A DNA stretch of 33,612 nt from Collinsella sp. (GCA_019414325.1 DXMG01000023.1:1-33612), one strand, 5' to 3'; shown: positions 24,276 to 31,909, numbered from the stretch's first letter. Made by a program: numbers and translations. The notes: generated by a model from the letters alone, not told the origin.

Positions 24276-24979
24276 CGCCGCACTCGATAGACGAGGTGGA
24301 GGCCGTCGCCGGCAAGGCGCTCGACGCGCTCAAGCGAGAATACGTGCGAACCGCCGGCTGAGCGAGGCATCTCGTCGAAGACGGAAGCCGTTTCGGGCTC
24401 CCCCGAGACCGTCGGGGAGAGAACGAGGCTCAGCTCGTCAAGCACGCCCGCGGCAAGAAACGACATGTCCGTCTTTCCGCCGCCGCACACGAGCAGGCGC
24501 TCGATGCCGAAAAGCTCGCGCAGCTTGCGCAGGGCGAGCGGGAGGTCGAGCCCGCGCGAGCCGGCAAGCACATATGAGACGCCGCGCTCTCGCAGATAGT
24601 CGCGATACGCCGGCGAGGCCGCCTCGGTGAGGACCTCGATGACGTGCGCGCCCGCACGGCCGGCGCGACGATAGGTCGCAGACTCCCATGCAATCTCCCC
24701 GGCGGGGTCGACGGAGACGTAGAACGATCGTTCAGCGTGAGGCGCCACGAAGTCCCCCTTGGGCGCGCTCCCGTGGGTATCGAGCGCAAGGGGGCGCGAC
24801 CCGACGAAGCCCTTCGTGGTCACGGCCCCGTACGCCACGGCGTCCGCCCCAAACTCGACCTGCATGCGAGAGTACGCGGCGCGTGCGGGCGAGGCGGCGG
24901 GGTCGAGCATGTACGCGCCGTCGATACGCCCGTTGAGCCCGGCAAAGACGTGGCAGACGACATAGGGTCTAATGTTCAT
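24272..24979 (-). CDS. RibD C-terminal-domain reductase (dihydrofolate-reductase fold)
   Basis: 235 residues. The opening VVCHVFAGLNGRIDG is the typical start of RibD_C/DHFR-like reductases. LLVCGGGKTDMSFLAAGVLDEL with its Gly-rich cofactor loop is the second signature. These use NADPH to reduce a ribosylamino-pyrimidine or related carbonyl. There is no deaminase domain and no rib operon nearby, so a role in riboflavin synthesis is doubtful and a stand-alone reductase is more likely. AGGGAG lies before the ATG. It starts 6 bases after the aldo-keto reductase and overlaps the esterase by 4 bases. Confidence 0.87.
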   Translation of the reverse strand: MNIRPYVVCHVFAGLNGRIDGAYMLDPAASPARAAYSRMQVEFGADAVAYGAVTTKGFVGSRPLALDTHGSAPKGDFVAPHAERSFYVSVDPAGEIAWESATYRRAGRAGAHVIEVLTEAASPAYRDYLRERGVSYVLAGSRGLDLPLALRKLRELFGIERLLVCGGGKTDMSFLAAGVLDELSLVLSPTVSGEPETASVFDEMPRSAGGSHVFSLERVERLAGDGLHLVYRVRR

Positions 24980-24985
24980 GGCTCC

Positions 24986-25975
24986 CTACCTTACCTTGTG
25001 CCCGCCGAAGACCATGAGGTCGAGTCCATTGAGCAGCCCGTCGATCTTGGCGACCTCATCGTCGGTGAGCCCGACCTCGGCGGCGCCGAAGTTCTCGAGC
25101 AGTCGTTCGGGCTTGCGACTGCCCGGGATGGGGATGATATAGGGCTTCTTCTCGAGCATCCAGGAAAGGGAGACCTGGGCGGGCGTCGCCGCGTGCAGCT
25201 CAGCCAGCTCGCGGACGAACCGCATGATGGGCACGGCGCGCCTTTCGCCTTCCTCTGTGTACTGCGGCATGCCATCGCGGTAGTCTTGAGCGCCCTCGAA
25301 TCTGGTGTTGTGGCTGTACGCGCCCGTCAGAAAGCCGTTCGCCATGGGAGAGAATGCCACGAGGGCGACATTCAGCTCCTCGAGCACGGGGAACAGGGAT
25401 TCGTTCCAGCGCGCCATCATGGAATAGCGGTTCTGGACGGCGGAGACGGGGCACACCGCATCGGCGCGACGCAGGTACTCCTCCGTCGCCTCGGAGATTC
25501 CCCAGGCGCGGATCTTACCTTCCTTGATGAGGTCTGCCATGGTGCCTGCAACGACCTCGGGGTCGACCTTTGGGTCGATTCGGTGCTGATAGTAGAGGTC
25601 GATGTGGTCGGTGCGCAGCCGGCGCAGGCTCTTCTCCACCGAGATACGGATAACCTCGGGGCGCGAGTCCACGAGGATGGTCTTGTCCGGGGCGTGCGTG
25701 ACGCCGAACTTGGTGGCAATGACAACCTCGTCGCGCACGGGCGCGAGCGCCTTGCCCACCACGTCCTCGTTGTGCGCCTCGGTCCCGTCGGCGCACGTGC
25801 CAACGTAGCACTCCGCCGTGTCAAAGAAGGTATAGCCCATCTCGTGGGCCTGACGGACGACGCTCACGGCCTCGTCGTCGGGCATCGGGTCTCCGCTCGC
25901 GTGCGTGATTCCCATGCAGCCCATGCCGAGCGGGCTGACTTCGATGCCGCTTTTTCCCAAAACGCGCTTGTCCAT
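24986..25975 (-). CDS. Aldo-keto reductase (longer, YccK/Tas-like type)
   Basis: 329 residues, usual for the longer subgroup. The catalytic tetrad is D52, Y57, K89 and H131 (FFDTAECYVG, ATKFG, YYQHRID). The NADPH loop is IPIPGSRKPERLLENFGA (about 285-302). Start at 25975 after GGGAGAACGGGA. It reduces aldehydes or ketones with NADPH. It leads the operon with the RibD-like reductase and the lipoprotein esterase. A weaker copy of the regulon promoter lies at 26158-26090 on the same strand, giving a long leader of about 110 bases. Confidence 0.92.
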   Translation of the reverse strand: MDKRVLGKSGIEVSPLGMGCMGITHASGDPMPDDEAVSVVRQAHEMGYTFFDTAECYVGTCADGTEAHNEDVVGKALAPVRDEVVIATKFGVTHAPDKTILVDSRPEVIRISVEKSLRRLRTDHIDLYYQHRIDPKVDPEVVAGTMADLIKEGKIRAWGISEATEEYLRRADAVCPVSAVQNRYSMMARWNESLFPVLEELNVALVAFSPMANGFLTGAYSHNTRFEGAQDYRDGMPQYTEEGERRAVPIMRFVRELAELHAATPAQVSLSWMLEKKPYIIPIPGSRKPERLLENFGAAEVGLTDDEVAKIDGLLNGLDLMVFGGHKVR

Positions 25976-26089
25976 TCCCGTTCTCCCTGTCTATGATATC
26001 CGTCATTTGTTTGCGACGCCCACGTCCGCCCGTTCATCGAGCTCCGTTAGGCACATCCCCTGTCGGTGGCCTGCGCTCTCTCATCGCCA

Positions 26090-26158
26090 AGCGTACGACC
26101 GCAGAGCGCTCGGCGGAAGCTCCCTTTGGTGCGGTGCCCTGAACCTGCGGGTTATAAC
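26090..26158 (-). promoter_or_regulatory. Weaker LysR-type box and promoter, candidate for the 25975 operon
   Basis: Minus strand: GTTATAACCCGCAGGTTCAG (26158-26139), 16 bases, GAGCTTC (26122-26116), -35 TTCCGC (26118-26113), 17 bases, -10 TACGCT (26095-26090). Only ACCC...GGTT of the box is kept, but all distances agree with the other three sites. The perfect palindrome GGGTTATAACCC (26149-26160) overlaps it. Confidence 0.4.
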
Positions 26159-26161
26159 CCC

Positions 26162-26230
26162 GTGCGCACCCCAGCGTTATAGAACCCTCACCAACGGAAA
26201 CTTCCGCCGGCGCGGCGCCCCTCGTATGGT
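26162..26230 (+). promoter_or_regulatory. LysR-type box and promoter of the 26263 operon
   Basis: Box GTGCGCACCCCAGCGTTATA (26162-26181), 16 bases, AAACTTC (26198-26204), -35 TTCCGC (26202-26207), 17 bases, -10 TATGGT (26225-26230). The distance from -10 to ATG equals that at 19213 (32 bases). Confidence 0.65.
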
Positions 26231-26262
26231 GGATACGTCAAGTTGCGAGAAAGGAAGGCACC

Positions 26263-27114
26263 ATGGACTACATCACCTTAAACAACGGCGTCAGGATGCC
26301 GCAGCTCGGCTTCGGCGTGTATCAGATCCCAAACGCCGCGGAATGCCAGCGCGCCGTGGAGGACGCGCTCTCGGTCGGCTACCGGCTGCTCGACACGGCC
26401 GCCAGCTACGGCAACGAAGAGGCGGTCGGGGCCGCCATTCGTGCGAGCGGCCTGCCGCGCGACGAGGTGTTCGTGACGACCAAGCTGTGGATGTCGGATG
26501 TGAGCTACGAGGGGGCCAAGCGCGGCTTCGACGCGTCGCTCAAGCGGCTGGGGCTCGACTACGTCGACCTCTACCTCATCCATCAGCCGTTCGGCGACGT
26601 CTTCGGCGCGTGGCGCGCCATGGAGGAGCTCTACGAGCAGGGCGTTATCCGCGCCATAGGCACAGCTAACTTCTACCCCGATCACCTCGCAAACCTTATC
26701 TCGTTCAACCGCATCGCCCCCGCCGTGAACCAAGTCGAGTGCAACGTGTTCTTCCAGCAGCGCGAGGCACAGGAGTATATGGCCGGCAAGGAGGTAGCCA
26801 TGGAGGGCTGGGCGCCCTTTGCGGAGGGCAGAAACGACCTCTTCCGCAACGAGGTCCTCGCTCGCATCGGCGAGGCGCACGGCAAGACGGTCGCCCAGGT
26901 CGTGTTGCGCTGGCTGCTGCAGCGCGGTGTGGTCTGCATCCCTAAGAGCACGCACCGCGATCGCATGGAGCAGAATTTCGACGTCTTCGACTTCGCGCTG
27001 GGCGACGACGAGATGGTCGCCATCGCCGCACTCGACACCGGGCGCAGCGCATTCTTCGACCACCACGACCCCGCCACCATCGAATGGATGTCCGGGCTCG
27101 TGCGCAACGTGTAG
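26263..27114 (+). CDS. Aldo-keto reductase
   Basis: 283 residues. GAAAGGAAGG precedes the ATG. The catalytic tetrad is D44, Y49, K74 and H107 (LLDTAASYGNE, TTKLW, YLIHQP). The NADPH loop is CIPKSTHRDRMEQNFD. It is related to the enzyme at 19213 but clearly a separate paralogue (for example W-M-S after TKLW). It is followed after 44 bases by the YqhD-like dehydrogenase. The pair would reduce aldehydes by two mechanisms, metal-free and metal-dependent. Confidence 0.92.
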   Translation: MDYITLNNGVRMPQLGFGVYQIPNAAECQRAVEDALSVGYRLLDTAASYGNEEAVGAAIRASGLPRDEVFVTTKLWMSDVSYEGAKRGFDASLKRLGLDYVDLYLIHQPFGDVFGAWRAMEELYEQGVIRAIGTANFYPDHLANLISFNRIAPAVNQVECNVFFQQREAQEYMAGKEVAMEGWAPFAEGRNDLFRNEVLARIGEAHGKTVAQVVLRWLLQRGVVCIPKSTHRDRMEQNFDVFDFALGDDEMVAIAALDTGRSAFFDHHDPATIEWMSGLVRNV

Positions 27115-27158
27115 ACGAGCGGTCAGACCGCACTGATAACTTACTAGGAGGAATTGCC

Positions 27159-28322
27159 ATGAACTCATTCACGTACGACTACCCGGTCAGGAACTACTTC
27201 GGCGAGGGGGCTATGGACCAGGCACTCGACGCCGAGATGGGTGCCATGGGCAGGACAGTGATGCTCGCCTACGGCGGAGGCGCGGTCAAACGAACCGGCG
27301 TCTACGGCCACGTGGTCGATAAGCTCACGAGCGCGGGCAAGCGCGTGGTGGACTTCGGCGGCATCATGCCCAACCCGACCTACGAGAAGTGCCAGGAAGG
27401 CGCCGCGCTCGCACGCGAGGAGCAAGTCGACTTCATTCTCGCCGTCGGCGGCGGGTCGGTCTTCGACTGCTGCAAGGTGGTCTCCGCGCAGGCGATGCTT
27501 GACGAGGACATCGAGACGCTCGAGCACGTCGACGGCAAGATGCCGAGCTCGTTCATCCCCATGGGCTGCATCGTTACGCTCTCCGGCACGGGCGCCGAGC
27601 AGAACAACGGCGCCGTCATCACCAACGAGGAGACGCACGTGAAGGGCGCCTATCTGGGGGCGATGCCCATGTGGGCGGCGCTCGACCCGGCGCTCACGCT
27701 CACCGTACCGCACGCGCAGTTCATGAGCGGCGCGTTCGACACGCTCTCGCACTGCATGGAGAGCTATTTCGGAAGCCCGCGCGGGCGCAATGTCACCGAC
27801 GACATCAACCTCGCCATCCAGCGTAACGTCATCCGCAACATGCGGATCATCGCGGACGACGATCAGAACCTCGATGCCAGAAGCGAGCTCGTATACGACT
27901 CCGCCATGGCCGAGAACGGCGTGCTCAAGATCGGCAAGTCAACGGACTTCCAGGCGCACATGATCCAGCACCAGTACGGCGCGTACACCCACACCAACCA
28001 CGGAATGGGCCTCGCGGTCATCCACCCTGCGCTCTACCGCCACCTGGCCCCCGAGGCGCCCACGCAGTTCGCCCGCTGGGCGCGCGAGGTGTGGGGCGTC
28101 GACGGCGAGGGCAAAGACGACCTTACGGTGGCGCTCGAAGGCATCGACCGCCTGCAGGCGTTCATCGGCGAGATGGGGCTTCCCACGAGCTTCGCCGAGA
28201 TGGGCTCCGACGCGTCCGACGAGACGCTGCACAAGGTTGCGGACACCTGCGTGCTCACCGGCGGCTGCGCCAAGAAACTGGAGCGCAGCGAGGTGTTCCA
28301 GATTCTGACCGAGTGCCTCTAG
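27159..28322 (+). CDS. Iron-containing alcohol dehydrogenase, YqhD/butanol-dehydrogenase type
   Basis: 387 residues, the same length as E. coli YqhD. The ATG at 27159 follows AGGAGG. The cofactor motif is GGGSVFD (97-103). Metal ligands D194, H198, H267 and H281 fall at the positions I recall for YqhD (FDTLSH, AHMIQH, HTNHGMG). It reduces aldehydes to alcohols with NAD(P)H in the cytoplasm. It is the second gene of the operon beginning at 26263. Its 3' end is directly joined to the fossil ATPase on the other strand, so downstream DNA has been rearranged. Confidence 0.9.
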   Translation: MNSFTYDYPVRNYFGEGAMDQALDAEMGAMGRTVMLAYGGGAVKRTGVYGHVVDKLTSAGKRVVDFGGIMPNPTYEKCQEGAALAREEQVDFILAVGGGSVFDCCKVVSAQAMLDEDIETLEHVDGKMPSSFIPMGCIVTLSGTGAEQNNGAVITNEETHVKGAYLGAMPMWAALDPALTLTVPHAQFMSGAFDTLSHCMESYFGSPRGRNVTDDINLAIQRNVIRNMRIIADDDQNLDARSELVYDSAMAENGVLKIGKSTDFQAHMIQHQYGAYTHTNHGMGLAVIHPALYRHLAPEAPTQFARWAREVWGVDGEGKDDLTVALEGIDRLQAFIGEMGLPTSFAEMGSDASDETLHKVADTCVLTGGCAKKLERSEVFQILTECL

Positions 28323-28377
28323 ATCGGCGGTGGGCCCCGATCCGCCCGCGCCAAAGGAAACCGTACGACTCCGAGAT

Positions 28378-28920
28378 GTCATCGTAATCGTAGGACCCGG
28401 CGAGCCCGCCGCGCCTGATGAATCCGTCGAAGTCGTCGTCGACGGCCCCCTGCTCGTCGAAGTAGGAGCGGTATTCGCCGAAGCTGAAGGGGAGGATGTG
28501 TACCTCCCCGTGGCGCCCTGTGAACAGGGTTGCCAGGTCCGAACTCAGGAGGAACGCGTTCGATCCCGTGAGGTAGATATCCCATCCGCCACGTGCGTGA
28601 ATGCTGTTAATTGCTTTCTCGAAACCCTCGCACAGCTGCACCTTGTCGATGAAGAGACGGTTGCGGGTGCCCTCTTTGTGCCGCTCGATGATTTCGTGAT
28701 ACAGCGTGTGATACTCAAGCAGCGGCTCGTTGTCGAGGTCCAGCAGATCGATGTAGACGTTGTTGGAGGATGGGTCCCTCCGAGCAACGGAGGCGGAGAA
28801 CGCCTTCATAAGCTCGGACCTACCAGAGCGGCGCATCCCCGTGATCACCTTGATGTCCCGGGTGCCCTCGAGCGCCCAAAGCCGCTCCATGTACGTATTG
28901 CGGTCGACCCAATCAATCAT
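28378..28920 (-). pseudogene. Truncated and motif-degenerate AAA ATPase (DUF4143 family)
   Basis: About 181 residues of the family's N-terminal ATPase domain, from the ATG at 28920 after AAAGAG. Walker A reads GMRRSGRS (28-35) with Arg in place of the essential Lys, and Walker B reads FIDKVQ with Lys for Glu. LTGSNAFLLSSDLATLFTGR and RRGGLAGSYDYD are family hallmarks. Homology stops near 28378; the open frame runs on to 28255 only as antisense of the alcohol dehydrogenase. The DUF4143 half is lost. It is certainly not an active ATPase. Confidence 0.8.
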
Positions 28921-28989
28921 CAGCTCTTTCTCGGTTTCAAAACCGATAAGGAAATATGTGCAAGGGCGCGTCGGAGGGTAAGCCCCAGC

Positions 28990-29234
28990 CATGTCATGTC
29001 GGCAGAAGCCCTCGACCGGCGGCACGACGAAGTCGAAATAGCCCTCGATTTCCCGCGGGCCCTCTTCGAAATCTTGATGGTATATGCGACGCCGTAGAGC
29101 ATCGGCAACGCGTTCTGCTATGCGCCGCCTTCGGCATTGGAATCGCCCTTGCCCCGCACAGCAACGTAGCTCATAGACGGAACGATCAGGATGCTCGGCT
29201 TGTCAGGCGGTTTGCCCGTGATGTTGTAGCGCAC
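28990..29234 (-). pseudogene. GyrI-like (effector-binding domain) protein fossil
   Basis: Minus strand, from a GTG at 29234: VRYNITGKPPDKPSILIVP, then SYVAVRGKGDSN. A TAG stop (29118-29120) follows, then QNALPMLYGVAYTIKISK. A frameshift leads into GPREIEGYFDFVVPPVEGF. The pieces together follow the GyrI-like small-molecule-binding family (the VRGKGDPN, ALxxLYxxAYTIK and PPxEGxW blocks). One stop, one frameshift and a missing C-terminus show that it is dead. It lies directly upstream of the fossil ATPase. Confidence 0.7.
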
Positions 29235-29334
29235 CGTAGACGCTGATGGAGATGGCTGCGCGCGGGCACGGGCGCGCCACCGCACTTCACAGCTTGTTTC
29301 TCAAGTATTTGGGACGCACACGCGGCGTTCAAAA

Positions 29335-29353
29335 ATGCGGAGCGACTCCGCAT
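29335..29353 (-). terminator. Terminator of the ToxN/AbiQ-like gene
   Basis: Perfect 8-base stem (29335-29342 with 29346-29353) with a 3-base loop. On the minus strand it is followed by TTTTTG, a classical rho-independent terminator 25 bases after the toxin stop codon. Confidence 0.85.
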
Positions 29354-29377
29354 GGCTCGAGACTGAGCCGAGGTGCC

Positions 29378-29827
29378 CTACTTCTCGCTCTCCAGCAGCC
29401 CCACGATGCGGTCGATGTCGACGGCAAAGCGAGGCCTTCCCTCGCGCTCGTAGCGGTCGAGGTATGCCTGGCACTCGGAGACGATGCGCTTGGTGTTGCC
29501 GTCGATGATGCGCTGGAGCGTCTCATAGTAGGCCGAGCCCTCGGTCCTGAAGCGGCACTGGTAGACCTTGGTTATGGGGAGCATCTTGATGTAGTGGATG
29601 CCGTGGCGGCAGCCGGGGCGCGTCGTGGGGCGGGGTGGCAACGCAAAGTACTGGTCTTTGGGCGCGTTAGGGGCGATGTTGGAACGCAGCGGCACAGCGA
29701 AGTCCCTGCGCTTCCCGCGGAAACGCAGCCTCACCACCACGATGCAGGGGCGATTGTGCTTAAGCATGAGCTCGCGGTCGCCCTCGACGAGGTCGAAGAA
29801 GTCCTGGGAGATGGATACAATCTTCAT
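29378..29827 (-). CDS. ToxN/AbiQ-family-like endoribonuclease toxin
   Basis: 149 residues. KHNRPCIVVVRLRFRGKRRD, FAVPLRSN (43-50, with S49) and HGIHYIKMLPI (75-85) match the pattern I recall for type III toxins of the ToxN/AbiQ/CptN group. The compact beta-barrel core there uses a Ser and a Lys for RNA cleavage. No protein antitoxin gene is adjacent. Upstream lies a promoter and about 140 bases of strongly structured leader, as expected for an RNA antitoxin, but I cannot see the usual tandem repeats. The GGGGG site before the ATG is modest. The alternative is a free-standing Abi-type RNase. Confidence 0.62.
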   Translation of the reverse strand: MKIVSISQDFFDLVEGDRELMLKHNRPCIVVVRLRFRGKRRDFAVPLRSNIAPNAPKDQYFALPPRPTTRPGCRHGIHYIKMLPITKVYQCRFRTEGSAYYETLQRIIDGNTKRIVSECQAYLDRYEREGRPRFAVDIDRIVGLLESEK

Positions 29828-29990
29828 CGGTTACGCCCCCTTTATACGAAGCGGGGCCCGCATCGCTGCAGGCCCCTACAGGTGGGCGATATTCTACGCC
29901 TTGCGGCACCCCGTCGCCCACGGAGGTTAAACGTACACGTAAGCCGTACTCTGAAAGCCGCGGCTTCCGGCAAGTAGTTTATACCACGAA
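29828..29990 (-). ncRNA. Structured leader of the toxin gene, possible RNA antitoxin
   Basis: On the minus strand: -10 candidate TATAAA (29983-29978), then the palindrome AAGCCGCGGCTT (29966-29955). Next comes a hairpin with perfect 8-base arms, GTGGGCGA (29921-29914) and TCGCCCAC (29889-29882). A GGGGCC/GGCCCC hairpin (29876-29853) follows, then the toxin start at 29827. The promoter, RNA, hairpin, toxin order is that of type III toxin-antitoxin loci. Repeat units are not evident, so the RNA assignment is tentative. Confidence 0.35.
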
Positions 29991-30092
29991 AGGTCGCTTT
30001 CAATGCGCATAGCTCGCAAAATAACACTCGCCGGGCCGTCGCCCCTGGCCGTTACCCTACAATCTTCATTGGAGTCAGCAGGTCAATTCATC

Positions 30093-30143
30093 TAGTTATG
30101 GGGGTGTATCCTAAAGGGAATCAAATTTATACCCCCATAACTA
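30093..30143. repeat. Inverted repeat with 13-base perfect arms
   Basis: TAGTTATGGGGGT (30093-30105) is mirrored by ACCCCCATAACTA (30131-30143) with a 25-base spacer. It lies just outside element end A, as the terminator at 31976-32007 lies just outside end B. Confidence 0.75.
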
Positions 30144-30144
30144 A

Positions 30145-30348
30145 GGAATTTTCTATTCCCACTCTTTCACATGTGCTTGCCGTCACGCCATTCCAGTCAA
30201 CTCCAATTAGGTCGTCGATTATGACCGCCATTCCTCCGAATTCCGTCGCATGCCGCCGCGTGGGCGTTTGGGACATAACGCGGGACAAATCCGCAAACTT
30301 TTCTAGGCACACAGGCGCGCAGTTTCGTTTTTGTCCCCGGGACAAAAA
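30145..30348 (-). mobile_element. Integrative-element end A, guaA-type attachment core
   Basis: The minus strand ends in GAG TGG GAA TAG (Glu-Trp-Glu-stop; core GAGTGGGA at 30164-30157). Going rightward there is sequence homologous to 32038-32220. GGGACA boxes at 30270 and 30282 have a 12-base period, followed by the palindrome TTTTTGTCCC-C-GGGACAAAAA (30328-30348). Distances from the core match end B within 2 bases. The 3' end of guaA (coding ...IEWE-stop) is a known integration hotspot. The repeated GGGACA boxes look like integrase arm sites, which is inference. Confidence 0.5.
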
Positions 30349-30663
30349 TGGGTTGGTTTTGGAGGCCTGAAGCCACGTGAAATGGATGCCGAAACGATTG
30401 ATAATCCTCCTTGATGCTTGGCTCGCGACGTGAATCGTAGCCAGTGGCTTTACCGTCTTGCATTTCCGCAGGTCATGAGGGACACGCAAGAGCGATGACC
30501 GGAAGGATCGTCGCGGGCGGCTTTCTTTGCGAATTTGAACGCGGCCTTGGAATGTGACTTGTGAAGTCGCTCTTTCTACCGATTGCCCATTTGCCATCGG
30601 ATCCACCGTCATTAATGATCACGCATTCTCCACTGCGGTCATAAATCGGCCGATAACCGCCAC
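30349..30663. other. Non-coding or decayed stretch
   Basis: About 315 bases without a supportable gene. A minus-strand frame (30127-30612) spans element end A and shows no known domain. On the minus strand GYRPIYDRSGECVIINDGG (near 30590-30655) faintly resembles a glycosyltransferase-2 start, but no frame around it supports this. Confidence 0.35.
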
Positions 30664-30870
30664 ATGGTATCGATGGAGCACGCTCAGCACCTTGCTGATA
30701 AATTCGGTGGCACAGGCAAGCGCAAGGGCAATCAAACGCGAGAGGTCGTTGATTTCGGTGAGACAATCGGAAAGTATGTCGATCGCGACACAGGCCAAAG
30801 ACTTCCCGCCCGTTTCGGAAGCACCCACTACGGAAAGCGGGGGTGCCGCATCGTTCCCGCCAACAAAAGG
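30664..30870 (+). pseudogene. Polymorphic-toxin-like C-terminal fragment
   Basis: The plus strand encodes LADKFGGTGKRKGNQTREVV, then DFGETIGKYVDRDTGQRLP, and then THYGKRGCRIVPA. The order VVDFGExIGKYVDxxTG, then IHYSKxGxHIVPA, is what I recall from toxin domains of the polymorphic-toxin type 50 kind fused to phage head proteins. The N-terminal carrier is missing and no ribosome site is seen, so this is a fragment. The ATG at 30664 is nominal. Confidence 0.4.
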
Positions 30871-30904
30871 CGGGGGCACCAATCCGATCCGGCTCACGGA
30901 CAGG

Positions 30905-31115
30905 GAGAAAACGATCCTCACCGATCACCTGAGGACGGAGTGGGGCCTCGCTGGGCAAGGTCTGCCTCAGCCCCATCTTCGATTGCTTCGACGGCGCCAT
31001 CATGAGCCGGACGGTCTCGACGTCCCCGGATGCGGAGATGGCAAACTCCATGCTCAGGCGCGGCATCACCATGGAGGAGTTCGCAGACGAGATCGACCGC
31101 TACATTCGCTGGGGT
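30905..31115 (+). mobile_element. IS3-family transposase remnant
   Basis: Pieces of the rve catalytic domain: LTDHLRTEW, a frameshift near 30950, then GKVCLSPIFDCFDGAIMSRT and TSPDAEMANSML (to about 31050). The sequence then jumps to GITMEEFADEIDRYIRWG. In complete IS3/IS150 transposases about 100 residues, with the last catalytic acid, lie between those two blocks. No terminal inverted repeats were found. The remnant ends against the VOC gene. Confidence 0.7.
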
Positions 31116-31121
31116 AAAAGA

Positions 31122-31580
31122 TCATTTCTCCAGCGGCTGCATGATTTCTAATATGATTCCATCTGGATCCCGAAAGTAGAAGGCTCTGCTCCGGCCAAAG
31201 CCATCCTGCCGAAAATCAAATATCTGGGGAGCGGAGAAACACTCCACACCCTGCTCCACCAGTTTTTGATAGACCGCATCGGCATCCTCTGCATAAAAGC
31301 AAAGTTCTGATATGGAAGTTGTGAAAAGATCCGCGGGCTTGTGGTGAATTTCATCCTCCACAAACTGGATTAGTTCCACCGGCGGCATATGCAGCTGATC
31401 CGAGCCGTTCAGATAAGCAACCCGAGCCTTGCAGTTTTCTCGCCGGAACATTGCCTCCGTCTCTTTGCCCTCCATCAGGAGCTCCCCCTGATACTGAAGG
31501 CCCAGCACATCCCGATAAAACGCCACGGAACGGCCCAGGTCGCTGACCGTCAATCCCACATGATAGATCTGTCCAATCAT
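31122..31580 (-). CDS. VOC-family protein (glyoxalase/dioxygenase-like)
   Basis: 152 residues from the ATG at 31580, with GAGGAGG 7 bases upstream; longer frames lack support. There are two paired beta-alpha-beta-beta-beta modules: HVGLTVSDLGRSVAFYRDVLGL (metal ligand H7) and, in the second half, ELCFYAEDADAVYQKLVEQGV ending in FRDPDGIILEIMQP. VOC proteins bind a metal and act on small electrophiles, or give resistance by binding. The substrate is unknown. Lower GC and Firmicutes-like codon use suggest transfer, consistent with lying between two element ends. A 34-codon frame precedes it by 13 bases. Confidence 0.85.
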   Translation of the reverse strand: MIGQIYHVGLTVSDLGRSVAFYRDVLGLQYQGELLMEGKETEAMFRRENCKARVAYLNGSDQLHMPPVELIQFVEDEIHHKPADLFTTSISELCFYAEDADAVYQKLVEQGVECFSAPQIFDFRQDGFGRSRAFYFRDPDGIILEIMQPLEK

Positions 31581-31593
31581 AAGTTCCTCCTCG

Positions 31594-31698
31594 TTAGTTG
31601 TTTTCTGCTGGTTCAATGAAGGCATGGAACAGGAAGGCAAGCCCAATTGTTAAGATAATGTGGCAGATTCCGGCAAGCCCTCCGATTATGTGATCCAT
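31594..31698 (-). CDS. Possible 34-residue single-helix membrane peptide
   Basis: ATG at 31698, stop at 31594-31596. It encodes a hydrophobic peptide opening MDHIIGGLAGICHIILTIG, then AFLFHAF, ending in polar PAENN. It has one predicted transmembrane helix. It is just upstream of the VOC gene on the same strand, so it could be co-transcribed. The ribosome site is poor (GATGGGTAG) and no family is recognised. It may instead be the tail of a lost membrane protein. Confidence 0.4.
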   Translation of the reverse strand: MDHIIGGLAGICHIILTIGLAFLFHAFIEPAENN

Positions 31699-31909
31699 AA
31701 AACTACCCATCGGAACTGCTTCGGCAAGAATAACGAAAGCACCAGGTCAAATGCCCCTATGGGTACCAAGAAGCTCAACTGGTTATTAAATGGGTACCGA
31801 ACGTCAATGTAATCTTTGCTGAATTAAAACTTAATATCAAGGCTAGCTACGCGAATAATTGCTCATAAAGGGACACCCCTGAAAAATTGATGCCCCGATA
31901 TCCAGCGTT

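Noticed and set aside
24644..25996. Plus-strand frame of 450 codons opposite the aldo-keto reductase
   Set aside because: Its composition is that of a mirror frame; the minus-strand gene has the full catalytic tetrad.
30127..30612. Minus-strand 161-codon frame
   Set aside because: It contains element end A, whose homologue at 32038-32230 is not open in the same way. No domain was recognised.
30585..30660. Possible glycosyltransferase-2 motif on the minus strand (VIINDGGSDG)
   Set aside because: Only about ten residues resemble the family and no flanking frame supports it.
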